Origin: Moringa oleifera
Taxonomy: Eukaryota; Streptophyta; Magnoliopsida; Brassicales; Moringaceae
Reading direction: 5' to 3'
NCBI GenBank assembly: GCA_021397835.1
Contig: JAJFZO010000645.1
Location: forward strand, 1,798,001 to 1,862,000
DNA: 64,000 nt
Shown piece by piece: positions 50,950-63,713 of the stretch (position 1 is its first letter; each line of letters starts with the position of its first letter). Under the pieces are notes generated by a model. It had not been told where the DNA came from, did not search any database, and worked only from the letters and a program-made list of their open reading frames with translations. Both the position numbers and the translations under genes were made by a program.

Positions 50950-53494
50950 CTAATTCCGGGGAATCACGTGACAGGTCAACGGCTTCTTCATCTCGAGAGA
51001 GAGCCTTAGGGTTTCCGAGAGGTCTACACGGTCCGCCGGAAGCCACTTGAACCGGTGGAGCAGTCTGGCGAGCCAGAGGTGCACCGTGACTAACCCTAGG
51101 GCCTTGCCGGGGCACACCCTCCGGCCTGACCCAAAGGGCGCGAGCCGTAGATCCGAGCCCATGATCATCACGTCTTCGGCAATGAATCGTTCGGGCTTGA
51201 AGGCCCACGGATCATTCCAGATTGACGGATCATGAGTTATGGCCCACATGTTAACCATGGCGGTCGTGCCAGCTGGCACAAAGAACTTGCCTATGTGAAC
51301 GTCGTGGATAGCTAGTCGGGCCCAAGAGAGTAGTGGCCCCGGAGGGTGCAAGCGAAGAACCTCCTTGATTATGGCTTGCAGGTAAGGGAGATTTGGGATA
51401 TCAGAATCTCGCACGTGCCTGTGGGGTCCGATACACGTGTCAATCTCTTGCTGGGCTTTTGTCTGAATGTCTTGGTGCAAGACCATCCTGGCCATTATCC
51501 ACTCCAGCAGGATAGCAATCGTGTCTGTTCCTCGGAATATCATTTCCTAAAATAACATCAAAATAATATAATAAACATAAACATAATCATTCACTGAATT
51601 AAAATATTTACAATATACATCATAAATTTTTAATTAATTTAAAATAAATTATTTTTAAAAAATTATAAAATATATATTTATTTTAAATTTTATATTAATA
51701 TTATAAATTAAATAATATTTTTTTAATAAAAATAGAAATCAATAGAAGATTTTTATCTCATAATATATCACAATCTCTACCCCAAATAGGTAGAAAAGAA
51801 GGTAAAAATCATGAGACACTTAAATTATCAAATTTAAACAGACAGAAACAATTTCTTGCAATTTTAGAAACTCAAATTTAAAATATTGACAATGAAATTG
51901 AAGAAAAAAACAAATAAAATTGAGATTTTATAAACATTGCAATCAATTACCTCGGAAAAAAAATGGACAATATTGTAGGATGTAACGAGGAAATCATATC
52001 ATGTGATGTTGGAAATGGACAGTACAAATATTGTCTTTGTTGGATGAAAACTAGGGAAAACGTCTGGGAGAAATGTATGGAGGATTAACATGGCCAATGA
52101 ATAGTGAAAAGTGTCAGGTGCCAGCAGAGCGAGAGATTCAAGTCATTTTGGAATAAGAAAAATGTTAAAGAAACAAAAGCCGGGTAAATATCAATCTGTC
52201 AAACTTTTTAATCAATCATTATTAAAAACAAAAACGGGGTTTTCCAAAAAATAAATTATTAATTATTAATTAAAATATCTTATAAAAATAAAAAATAAAA
52301 AAAGAATTTCTGTGTAAATTCGGATAAACAGGTTTAATTACCCACGACTACTTCCATTTTTGATCATATCATGCTTGTAATAAATACATATAAAAGATAA
52401 ATAGAAAATTTTGTTATATACGGATTAATTATTGAAACTTATTTATAATTTTTTATTATAAAATAATAAAATTTTAGGGTAAATTTTAGTGATAATAATT
52501 TAAAAAGAGAGAGAGAGAGAGAGAGAAAAATTTATTGGTTTTCTTGGAAGGGAATAGTGCTTACCCAGAGAACAGCCACGGTGTCTGAATCACCCAACTG
52601 GTCTTCTTTGGGCGAAGAAATCAGAGCACTGAGAAAGTCATTTTGTTCACTGGATTCTCCACTTTTTCTTCTTTCTTTCACAATCTGACCCACGAGGCTG
52701 TCAACTTTTCCTGCCAACTTATGGCACTTTCTCTTCACTCCGTAGAAATCCAGAAACTTCAGAGGAAAATAATCCTCCAGGTTAAAATTCGCAATCAGCT
52801 CGTACCCTTCGTTCACCATTGAAGATAACTCCACCATTTTCGAGCTCACAGAAGGGTCACCAAACAGACTCTCCAGTATGTTACTTAGGGAACTCTTCTG
52901 CAGGATTTCTCTTACTCTCACTTCACCTTTCCTCTCCATCTCCTCCGCGAGTTTTTCCGACATTTCATCGGCTAAACGCTGCCGTTGCTCCTCCAGACCA
53001 GAAATCCTCCGGGGGGAGAACATGTGGGTCGCGGCGATCCTCCGCAGGTGGCGCCAGTGGTTTCCAGAGGGAGCGAACCCAATGGCACGCTCGAACATCA
53101 ACAAACGAGCTGATTCCTTGATGGGTCGGTCCGCAAACGAGGACCCAGATAGAATTTCCTTGGCCGTCTCAGGGTGGCTACTGATGATGACTCTGTTTGC
53201 ACCCAGACTGAAAGCCATGAGCCTGGTTGCACCCAATGAAGCTGCCATAGCAGCCAGTTTACGATGAGCAAGCGAACCCATTTGAGGTAAACTCCCTAAG
53301 ATTGGCCACCCAATAGGACCACGAAGTTCCGGCGACTTCTCACGATAGTTCCTCCACGCAAATCCTCCAGGAACCAGCCAGCAGTTTAACAAGAGAGACA
53401 CCAACGAGAACAAAAGGATCAGAATGACCAAAGGCCATGAAGTACAGAGGAGAATGAGAGAGAGGACGGTGAGGAGAAGAACAACAGCCTTCAT
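50950..53494 (-). CDS. Cytochrome P450 of the CYP78A subfamily
   Basis: Two exons, 52565-53494 and 50950-51546, are separated by a phase-0 GT-AG intron of about 1 kb, the position typical for CYP78A genes. They encode 508 residues. An N-terminal membrane anchor (about residues 1-42) is followed by the proline hinge [12 protein letters not shown]. The I-helix oxygen-binding motif is FRGTDT (314-319), the ExxR motif EVLR is at 372-375, then PERF at 428-431 and the haem loop [10 protein letters not shown] with ligand Cys455. CYP78A enzymes are plant-specific ER monooxygenases. Members such as KLUH (CYP78A5) promote organ and seed growth through an unidentified mobile signal. The exact orthologue (A5, A7, A10 or other) cannot be fixed by eye, and the substrate is unknown. 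All catalytic motifs are intact. It has about 7.5 kb of empty DNA on each side. Confidence 0.95.
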
Positions 53495-53504
53495 TGCTTA
53501 AAAG

Positions 53505-53700
53505 CTAAAGGATCGAATTAATGGTGTCGAAGCTCAGGTGGACGTTTGCTTGTCTGTTGCAGGAAGGTCTCGTGGGCAGGGAAGGTATATATAAGATGTG
53601 GAAAGTGAGTGTGGTTAAGGGTGTGGTTAGGAGGCGGTAACCCTGATTAGTGGTAAGGGGGCATGAGCTAAGCACACTTGCTGAGTGCATCTTACATATG
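53505..53700 (-). promoter_or_regulatory. CYP78A core promoter
   Basis: A TATATATA box at 53586-53593, about 95 bp upstream of the ATG, places the transcription start near 53555. The first 200 bases upstream are less AT-rich than the DNA beyond. Confidence 0.5.
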
Positions 53701-56700
53701 TACTACTATAATGCTAATGTGACATTAAAGCTTTTCAAATTTTTAGTGAAAATGATATTTTCCCATATCCGTCCTATCAATTTGACAATTATTTGCCGCC
53801 CGTAAATTCAAGATTTAAAATTATTTACTTCTAAACAAACATTAATCATCATAATTATATAAGATATATTTTTTAAAAATTTTAATGCAAGAATTAAAGT
53901 TTTTTTAAATTGATGCTCAAAATTATTGTAAAAATCTTGTTTCAATAAGATATTATCTATTGTGATCGTAACTATATGATTTTTTTTTTAATTTGAGATT
54001 TAACTTAAAAAAATGTTTTAAAAATTTAAAAATATGTTAAAACTTATATTTTACCTAATCGACAAATGTATATTCAACGTAAAATAATAGTATTTATATA
54101 CCTATTAAGATATAACTATTCGATCAATATTAATTCAACACGTGATAGAATTTAAACCATCAAAATTTGATGATGTCACTCTTGATGATGATATGATAAA
54201 AAAAATGTAAAATTTATAGTCCATCTCACATAAAATATAGAGATTTACATTACATTTTTGTTATAGTTTTTATACATTATATTTACAATTCATTTTAAAA
54301 CGATTATTTAAATTTATTATAAAATATTATTTATTTTAATTGTAACTATATAATTTTATTTTTTATAAATTTTAAATATTTAAAATCATAAAATTATTTT
54401 AAATTTTTACCTACAATTGACAAGTAACTTTGAGGTGTAACAAGAATGAATAAGTAGACAGAGTAAAGAGAGTTGGGGTAGAGAAAGGGGCATGGGGTTT
54501 ACGTGGGGTATTATGAAGGCAAAAGGGAGGAGGAGAGGATTTGCGGAGTAATTGATTACAAGCGATCTGTAAGAAATGATGAAAAGGGAGACACAAGGAT
54601 CACATGTCAGAGACTGCCAAATTTGGCCGTCACAGTACTGTGAAAATATGTACCCAAAATTTGAATTATAAGCAAAACAGCTAATCCCTAACAAGACATC
54701 TACAGTCTTCCTCATAATTCAGATCAGCCCGAGCAGACAGCCACACACCGATCACTGTTATGTTTCTCTAATTTACATGAATAAATCTAACTGTTATCAC
54801 CTAAAAATTGGAGCACACTTTTTTTTATTAGATTAAGTGTTTAGATTGATTTAAAAAAAATGTTTAAGTTAAAAATATCTTGATTTTTTGATATTTTTAC
54901 ACGGATAAATTTTTTAACATTTAATGAATGATTATAGTGATAATGATCATAAAAAATTTGAAATTAACTATAATAACTATCAAAATAAAAGATATCAAAT
55001 TTAAATTAAATTGAAGTAGCATATTTTGACTTGAATTATCATAAAAAATTACATATATCACTCTTTAATTGATCAAGACTATGACATAAAATTTTAAAAT
55101 TTAAATTTTTAATTTAATTAAAATATTTAAATTTAATTAGAAATCACAAATTTGTTCTCTATATATTATTAATACAAAAAAAAACCTTATTTTTGTTTTC
55201 CATTCTGAACTTTTAAAATATCAGTTCCCAATCCTAAATTAATACATGTCACGGTGATGATGTGATTTTTATCTTCGTTAGAACTAAGCAACCATACATG
55301 TACAGTAACCCATTAACAATTTATGATGTAAAAGATTAAAATTAACAATAATGATACAAAAATAAACCTATTTTCCTAAAAAAGAACAAAACAAAAGGGT
55401 GACTAGCAAACCCAAATGGTTATTAAGATATGTTTAGTGAAAAGTTAAAGTGGCGATATTTTGGCATAATTAAATGACAATCAGTGACAAGTTCAAGATA
55501 TTTTGGAGACATTCAATTGTCAAGCTGACATGTGTACGCAGCACTGAGATTAATGGGTTATCATAACAGCAGCCGTACTGTGATGACAGTGAGACGTACA
55601 ATAATTCGCAGAGTTGGAAGTCCTCGCTGTTCACTTCTAACATACAGTTTATAAGCAACTTACCCGCCCACATTCTCCCGAAGTGGTTTTTGTCTTTGAT
55701 CTTCCCTTTGAAAATAACATGCATGCGTCAACCAGAGACCTAATTATCTAATTTTTCAAAATAACTTCTAACATACCAAACCATCTAACATATTTAATTA
55801 CATCAATAATACATGAATTTTATTTATAATTTTAGATTAAAAATTTTTAAAAATACATATTTATTTAAAACTTATTTTTTATTTAAAATTTTAATATAAA
55901 TTTTTTATTTATAATTTTTATTAACGTTGATGTATGTGATTTTTCCTTTTATAATTATCTAAATATTTATTTAAAATACTATTAAAATAAATAAAATATT
56001 TTTTCGTATCAAATTTAATAAAAACATATAAAATATAAATATTTAAATAAAATAAAAATATTTATTTATTTAATAATATTTAAAAAATATTAAAATAATT
56101 ACACAAATAAAAAATATATTACGTATGGATATAAAATTATTAATATTAAAATCTTACATAAAAATTTAATAAAAATATAAATCTCAAATAAATATAATTT
56201 TTTTATAAATTTTAATTTAAAACTATAAATAAAATATTAATCTTTCTCATATATATATATATATCTATTATAAAAATATTTTTAATAATTTTAACAAAAT
56301 TCGAATCTTGAATTTGATCTAAATATGACACTAATTTATAATCGAACTGAATCTTGGAACTTTACATTAACAAATTTAATATAAAAAATTAGGTGAATAC
56401 TTTGAATCAACACAACAGAGCCTATTAGTTTAAGAACAAATCATAATCAGTTTAAAGTTGAGAACAAAAATCTTAATCTAACCATATTTTTTTATCTCGA
56501 GGCAAACAAAGAAGAGGGACACGTCAAGAACATTTCAATAGTTTTCCATTGAAACTGGGGAAAAGTGGATCCCTGAGTCCTGGTTAGATAAGGCAAACTG
56601 AAGCCCCTAAAACATGACTAGGGACCCCAGCTCCACCAGCTTAGTGAATGCAATTGCGTCCCATATCATCAACAGGTTAAAATAAAAATACCCAAAAGAG

Positions 56701-56990
56701 AGGCTATATCTCTACCAAAACCAAAAAAAAAAAATATTATGATAGTTTTAAAAATTATCCAAACCCCCAAAACTTGCATCATTGTACCATTTTTATTTTT
56801 TATTTTTTAAAAAATCAATATTCTTTTCAACCCAATCACCAAATCCAAATCTGCATGTTATTATATCCCTAGAATTTGATTGGCACAGCTCTATCCACTA
56901 CAGCTGTTAACAGACAACCGTTTTTTTTCCCCCCTTTTTTTTGGGGGGAAGAATTGGGGAACTGAAAGGTCACCAGAAAGTTAGAAGATT
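53701..56990. other. Intergenic DNA upstream of CYP78A
   Basis: AT-rich desert with less AT-rich patches at 54.4-54.75 and 55.4-55.75 kb. ORFs there (up to 102 codons) are not recognisable. No repeat boundaries seen. Confidence 0.6.
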
Positions 56991-56995
56991 ACTAC

Positions 56996-57261
56996 CTGAA
57001 ATGCTTTGGATGCTTTCCATTGCTGCCATTGTTGGAAGCTGAAATATAACACCTCACTGCCATAGTCCTGCCATAAGAAGATCAATTCTCATGTCCTACA
57101 ATAGACAAATTGATAATTTCTCAAATCTGAAGTCTTTTACAGTTCATTCGGTTTTCTAATAATTGCATAAACTACCAGGTTTCCAGGCATCCTACATAAG
57201 ATATATTGCAGGCTCCATTCCCAGATCAGGCTTCAATGGTAAAGCCTTCTGTCAATAGCAC
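56996..57261 (-). other. Two exon-like segments, possibly 3' UTR exons of TOM20
   Basis: On the minus strand a segment at 57176-57261 is bounded by GAATTGCAG|GTGC and CCTG|GTAGTT. A second at 56996-57067 is bounded by TTATGGCAG|GACTA and TTTCAG|GTAGTA. Their composition is exonic, but the frames are short. They may be spliced 3' UTR exons of the TOM20 transcript, which has a donor-like GAG|GTAACC at 61027, 24 bases after its stop. They could also belong to an unrecognised gene. Confidence 0.3.
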
Positions 57262-57269
57262 CTGCAATT

Positions 57270-60200
57270 CAGCGTAGTTAATCATCAATTCAATATAGTC
57301 AAAATCACTAGAGGATCCCTCTGCAGGCATTTCTCGAATTCTGGAATCAGCTCTCTTTAACATGTAAATTACACAATTCTAGCTTTCTTCACGAAAGGCA
57401 TTCAAACTCAGAGAAATGAAGAATCTGAAATAGTATGTACATGCAGTAATACTTTTATTCTTCCTAATCCCCGCACAATTGGGGCCTATGACAAATTCAG
57501 CATATAATATTGTGGGAGAAAAAAAGAAACCAGAATGATTTATTCAGACAAAAAGCTGGGAAGACGTATGGAATCCCTACCACTCCTACATTTTACAATG
57601 CTTTCTATAATGTAGGATCACAGGGACTGCTTGCTGACAGCATGACTTCAGGAATATAATTCACTCCATTAAGGAAAACCAACAAACACTGGCCAATGTA
57701 GAGTGAATTTAGTACAGTTCTCCAACAAAAACCATTAAAAGAGACTTAACCAAACAAAGGACCAATAGAAGAGGATCTATGAGAAAGATACAGAAGCATG
57801 ATGTCTTTGCAACAGAAAAATGTTTATTTAGCAGCCCCTTCTGGCAGCATCCCACAGAAAATGAAAAATATAATCAAAGTGGAATGCTTTATTAGCTTTA
57901 TGCTTGAACATTATCAATCTATTTTCCAACATCCACACATCCACCCCAATTAATATTAAAAATCTTTAAAAATCTCATAGCTTTTGCTGGCATGATTTCT
58001 TGCCACTAATAGCAAGGGATCCAGCACATGAGAACACCAACTTACCCACTTCATACCTATAATAGATACTCAGTGGTGGGCCTGCAGCAGCAAAACAATA
58101 CTGATTTCTGCAGATTATTTTACATTGAGCAAAGAGTATGTCACAAACACATTCCCATTGATAAAGAGCAACTCTCATGTTTGCTAAACTACTATTTGAA
58201 ATCTACCACACAGCATGCACGAAAATTTTCTGTATTCAGCAAAGGAGTTTGATAACCAACCAATATAAAATACTGCAACCAGCCTAGCCACAGCTTGTGA
58301 TTAGTTGGGACAAGTACCAACAGATTCAAAGTGTGACACTGTGAGCTGCTGAGTTATCATATGAACTCCAATGGTTCACCATACAATGGCCTAAAAATGG
58401 GCATACCAAATTCTTAATAATGGTGGTTCAAGATCCAAAGTCCAGCCAATGGCGTGAGTGGAACTCCAATGGTTTGTGAATATTAAAAGGAGAAATACAG
58501 CAGAAACAAATAAGATAAGTTAATGCCAAGGGGAAAAAAGAAGAATCTAGGAAACTTTAGTCACTAATAATCAAACATTGAATGCATGAAATGAGTACGT
58601 GTCATGCTCAGGAAAGATGAAATATTTCCTATGATATACCCCACCAAAGAGTAAGGCACAAGCCAGGGACAGGATAAAAGCTTTATCTAAATGACCACTA
58701 CTTCAGTACCAAAAGAGTTTTGCCTTTTACTTTATAGATATCTTCTCAAACACTAGATATGGTCTAACAAATCCTAGGAACACCAGGAGCCATCATTATA
58801 CTGGTTGCTATGAAATATTTAAGATAGGCGAACAAATAATATGGAAGCAGAATTCTTGCATCAGGTTTGGTTGCATATGATATTTGCAGATAATATTAGA
58901 GTCTAGATTTAGGCCTTTTTGCATGAATATACCAAATATTTGATGCTATATTATGAGAATTAAACTGCACGAGAGAGAATTTCCATCAGTGATTGACCAA
59001 CAAAATCACAAATTAATACCATATTCATTATGAATACACTACATTAGCTTACACAGGTGAGCCCCACCATTAACTCCCTGGCAACATAAATTGGTTTAGT
59101 GCCACATTGTAGCAGTATGTCAGACAAGCCATATTTCGAAGAAAAAAGAAATCAATTGCAGAAGAAACACGGACATAAACATTTGATGTTAAACAAGGAC
59201 CCTGCATGTCCTGTTGTAGATCAGTTAGAACAAAACACAATATGTCAACATTGTAAACCAGATATAATTATTTTTTTTTTTTTTGAGCAGTAAACCAGAC
59301 ATAATCACACCTAATTCCTAGTATAAATCAAACAAACTGTTGCTCATATCACCACAAAATGTAAGTTTGCATGAGGAAAATGAATGTGTTTCAAGAAAAC
59401 GAAGGTAAACGCAAAAAGTGAAAGAACAATGTTATTATGAACTTAAAACACCAATGATATTTATTGCAAGCATAACAAGCAGATAAGTTTATCAAATTGT
59501 TTAGTCAGCCTACCAATGATTTATATACAGTTAATGGTGCAAGAACTTGATTATTATGCACAAGATAAAGTATGTAGTCTAACATGGGGGTCAACATGCT
59601 GTCAATATGAATACAAGGCTAGGAAAGGAGTTCCCTTAGTTAAAATAAACCCTTCTGATAAGTAAAGTGATATATTCTTTTAACATGCTGGGGAATGAAC
59701 ACTTTCTATGTTTGCTTATCATTGACTTCTTAAGAGGATATTCAAATCCAATTCTCTTGAGCCCATCAACATTGCCTAGAAAACCTTCCATATGCACAGC
59801 AAACCATTCCTTTAGCATGCATGCCAAGGAACGCTTTATGAGTTTGCTTATTATTGACTAATTAAGAGCAAATGCTAATCTAGTCCTCTTAATGTGCTTC
59901 ATGGAAATCCTACAATATCATTAAATCATACCCCAGAAATCAGCCAAACTTTTTTTTGCCCACCTTATATCATAGAGCCCATAATTTTCAATATTTCATT
60001 ACAATACAAAAATTATAAGATTATCATTATATATATTTGTCGGTTGTTGTTTCCTTTTTTTTTCTTTAATAAATTTTAGGAGGGACAAGGAATAAAGAAC
60101 TGCAAGAACAACAACTACAATGGATGAAAGATAATATTGACAAATACCAACACAGTTTTTCTGACTTTGTTAAGCTTCCCAAAGAGGATATACAATGCCG

Positions 60201-61020
60201 TAATGCTCTGACAATTGAATTTGAAAGCAAAAGCCAATGTATTAATCTAATCTATTACATGATATGCATCTGCCACATTAAGAAACGATTTATGATTTAT
60301 GATAACTGTCCTCACTGTTCAGCCACATTGAATTACATAATTATCTCCAAAATTAATTGTAATGTCTTGGTCCTTGCCAATCTCTTGTTGAAGGGCAATT
60401 GTTTTCCTTGATAAGTAAAAGGTTATTTACAAAAGCACAAAGGGGTGCCATCCAAGTACATGTATGTTAATTACAATATAGGAATCCACAAAATCTAAGA
60501 ATTCTTCTTCATTTAAAAACAATTGCCCTGAAAACCAAAAGTTCAATGCCAGCAGCTATTTGTCTTCAATCTTGGACATGCTATTTCCATCCCATGTCCA
60601 AAATTCTTACCAATTTCTCTAAAAACTTAACAGAAACAACTTGAAGAGAAATACCACAAAAGTTATAAGAAAACAAGTGCCAACAGTTTTCAAAGAAAAC
60701 CAGCTTTCTTCTCACGGTTTCAGGAATATGTTGTCTGAGACCCCTCATAGAGGACACAAACAACAAGCTGAGCTCACAATGCATACAGATGAACCAACGA
60801 AGCCACTGTCCAAATTTCTATGAAACAAGCTACTTTGTCTGATAAGTAAAGAGAATGATTAATAATTCACATTGGAGGTAACAGTCCTACCAAATTAGCA
60901 ACAAAAATTGGATCCAAAATTAATCTGTGGGTAGAACACCACAGAAGTTATTCTCTTACATCTCAGGCTTGGAGAAACTTCTAATAAAAATCTAAACCTT
61001 CTGCCAAATAGACCAATATG
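57270..61020. other. Less AT-rich region downstream of TOM20, no gene recognised
   Basis: This 3.7-kb stretch resembles intron or UTR sequence rather than the desert to its left. It holds small ORFs of 60-95 codons on both strands with no recognisable protein. A word (T)TGATAAGTAAA recurs at about 59656, 60411 and 60840. Two diverged copies of a 35-bp segment lie at 59701-59735 and 59832-59866. If the TOM20 3' UTR is spliced, this would be its intron. Confidence 0.45.
60405..60850. mobile_element. Possible retroelement fragment flanked by TGATAAGTAAA
   Basis: The segment begins CTTGATAAGTAAAAGG, continues with GCACAAAGGGGTGCCATCCAAGTACA, and ends near another TCTGATAAGTAAAGAG at 60840. From memory, similar GATAAGTAA ... 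CCAAGTACA strings recur in many dicot introns and may derive from a LINE- or SINE-like element. The ends are not certain, and the flanking words may be part of the repeat rather than target duplications. Confidence 0.3.
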
Positions 61021-61050
61021 GTTACCTCAAAGAAGGACCAAATACACAGC

Positions 61051-63713
61051 CTATCTCGGAGGAGGTGGAGGACCATGAGATTTTGCCATTCCCACCCAAG
61101 CAACAATTCCAACTGCAAGGATTATCCACCCAAATATATCATACTTGAGATCACTACTCTTTTTCTTCTTGGAACTCTGAAATAAAATAACAAATTTGGG
61201 ATGAATCTTCTAAGTTAAAAAAGAAGTATCCTTTTTCATTATTACGACTATAAAGTAAAATACGAAATTGTTTTAAGTATTGATTTCTGCTATTAAAAAA
61301 AAATATCAAGCAAAAGATCCATGCTAGTAGAAGACTTCTTCGCATTAGTAGGTACCATGCAGGAAAACTAGTCAACCCCAGTGCATTATCATTACTGAAA
61401 GAACAGACCTATAATTACTTCAACAAGATAGCATAACATGCAAGGTACCTCACTTAAACAAACAGATATCACTAACTTTACTATTGTCATTCTCCAGAAG
61501 CTAGAAGAACCTAAAAATATTTAGTTTTATGATAATGAATTTTACTGATTACTACACGCCCTGTGCCAAGGCCTTGGAGACATCCCATGCTAAGAATCTC
61601 ATGCTGGTTTCAAATTGTAGTTCCATATGTTAACCATAAAACATCATTACTTGAAACCAATACAACCCCAATTCACCAAAGAAGAAAGGCTGCGAATTTC
61701 GCATGCATATATTTCTCAACACATACCCTTCATGGTGGTTGCTGGGACACAACAGGGAGGACTGAAAGCCCATAACTCTGCAACCCGTTGTATGTAATAG
61801 CATTCAGCATTTCTTAAACAAACTTAACAAGTTCAATTTCTTCCTGCCATAATCAATAGCCCATAACAGTGACGACTGAGAGCCCATAACTCTCCAACCC
61901 CTTGCATGTAATAGCATTCAGGATTTCTTAAACAAACTTACAATTTTTAATTTCTTCCTGCCATTATTGAGAATGCTCATCATTTAACACCCCAAGTAGA
62001 AATTAAAAAGCATGATTACCGTGATGTTGAAATAAAAACTAGTTTGCAACTATCTAGCATATAAACAATATTATTAAAATCAAGAACTAATAAAATGAAG
62101 TAAGATCAAATGAAATGAAAATAAAGAGAAACAAATACAATATGTTGTGGGGAGGGGGGGGGGGAGGGGGAAGAAAAGAAAAATCAAGTACTCACCATCA
62201 CAAACTTTAAATTGCATGTACAAAATACACGAGGAACCTCACCTTAGCATTAGAAGATGTAGCAGATCCCCCACCCATTGTCTGTTGACTCATTCCATGC
62301 TTATGGATCTCCATGTGCAATTCAGGTGCCTGAGAAGACATATGAAATAAGGATTCAATCCAACTCGTGTTAGATCATTGAGAGTTCCAAAATCGCAATA
62401 ATTAAAAACTACTCCAGATGGAGTAGAAGCATGTATTAGCGTCATGTCATGCAAACACCTCATCTTCCAACAGTTGCATTATTTAACACCTACCTAAGGC
62501 TTGTAAACTTCAATGTTATGAGATCAGCAACACCCCACCTAATTCACCCAGGTCCAATCACAGCAACACCCCACCTAATTCACCCAGGTCCAATCACAGC
62601 AATCCCTCCAAGACAAAAGAAAAGGGCAACAACAGCTCCTTCAACCACACTAATGCAGGCTACAAAGGTCCAGCTAGATGACATATAATGGCTTTGTAAC
62701 AGAACACACACACATCAAGTGCTACATTGGTTAAATTGATTTTTGACACATCAATAATATCACATATCTGTGTGTCAGCAATAGAGGAATGCTACACTAG
62801 AAAAGGAGACAAGAATCACTCCAATCCGCTTCCTTTCCTCTTTAGAGAAAACAAACTACCTCATGGATGGGTGAGTTGTCTTCTTCCTCTTTTCCCTTCC
62901 ATCCCCCTCAATCTATATAACTTGATTTTCAATTTAAGACACAAAGCCCACCCTAAACCTGCACATAAACCCATTTAAACCTGTACAAGTCCATGTGATC
63001 AAACGAAACAACTAGAAACCATTAAGAATTCACAAGACACTAGAGATGAAATGAAAAAGAGCTTCAAAATAAAATTCACAAATGAAAAAAAAAAAAAAGG
63101 TTAACAGTTAGTACAATTGCATTTATTAAGAGGCATGTCTTTTGAGTTTCATTGTCCAATACCAACCATTTTAGCACACAACTAAACTTCAAGGTGTAAA
63201 AACTAAAATATTATATAATAGTAACAATACCTTAACTGCAACCTCTAATGACTTGTGATATAGCTCATTACTCGGATCCTACAACAATCAATTGCACAAT
63301 TCAGCTTCTGCCACATTCCAGAAAATTCTATCACAGCGCATTTTCAATGCCTGAAAACTTAAAGAGTTACCTCAGCAGCCGCTCTTTGGAAATACTCAGA
63401 TGCTTTATCAAAATAATTCTTTGCCTCATCAAGATTGGGAATTAGAAATGCATAAGAGGTGTGGGCATTTCCTATGGACCATAAAGCATCATGCTTCATG
63501 GGATTTATCATCAATGCCTCCTCCAACTTCGATATGGCATCTATATGGTTGACATTCCTCCATAAAAACAAAAGCAAAGGGGAAAAACCAACTTTAAAAA
63601 CCAATTTTAAAATTAATCAAGATAACAAGAATACCATTGATCATCTTCTTTGCATCTGGAACGCTTTGAAATTGAGATAGTTCGAGCAATGCCCCTCCCC
63701 ACTTGACCAGATT
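61051..63713 (-). CDS. TOM20: TOM20, mitochondrial import receptor subunit (5' partial)
   Basis: Five exons on the minus strand, 63635-63713, 63371-63540, 63231-63278, 62243-62329 and 61051-61176, join in phase to the last 169 residues. About 30-35 N-terminal residues are missing because the first exon lies beyond the right edge. The visible part starts [15 protein letters not shown] and contains TPR-like helices ([40 protein letters not shown]). A flexible linker with SATSSNAK and a basic KKKK patch follows, then a single C-terminal membrane helix ([20 protein letters not shown]) and the tail [10 protein letters not shown]. Plant TOM20 is tail-anchored in the outer mitochondrial membrane and binds presequences for the TOM complex, the reverse topology of animal TOM20. 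Nothing in the visible part is broken. Confidence 0.96.
61751..61975. repeat. Diverged tandem duplication, period 114 bp, in a TOM20 intron
   Basis: The segment from 61751 (AACAGGGAGGACTGAAAGCC) is repeated from 61865 (AACAGTGACGACTGAGAGCC). Both contain CCCATAACTCT, ATGTAATAGCATTCAG and ATTTCTTAAACAAACTTA in the same order with scattered differences. It lies in the intron between the last two TOM20 exons. No function is evident. Confidence 0.85.
62525..62596. repeat. Perfect 36-bp tandem duplication in a TOM20 intron
   Basis: Two adjacent identical units, 62525-62560 and 62561-62596, each starting CAGCAACACCCCACC and ending GTCCAATCA, followed by a third partial start (CAGCAA). The lack of divergence suggests a recent event. 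Confidence 0.92.

Noticed and set aside
52878..53267. 129-codon + strand ORF
   Set aside because: Antisense to CYP78A exon 1, whose protein is unmistakable. The open frame is a by-product of its codon use.
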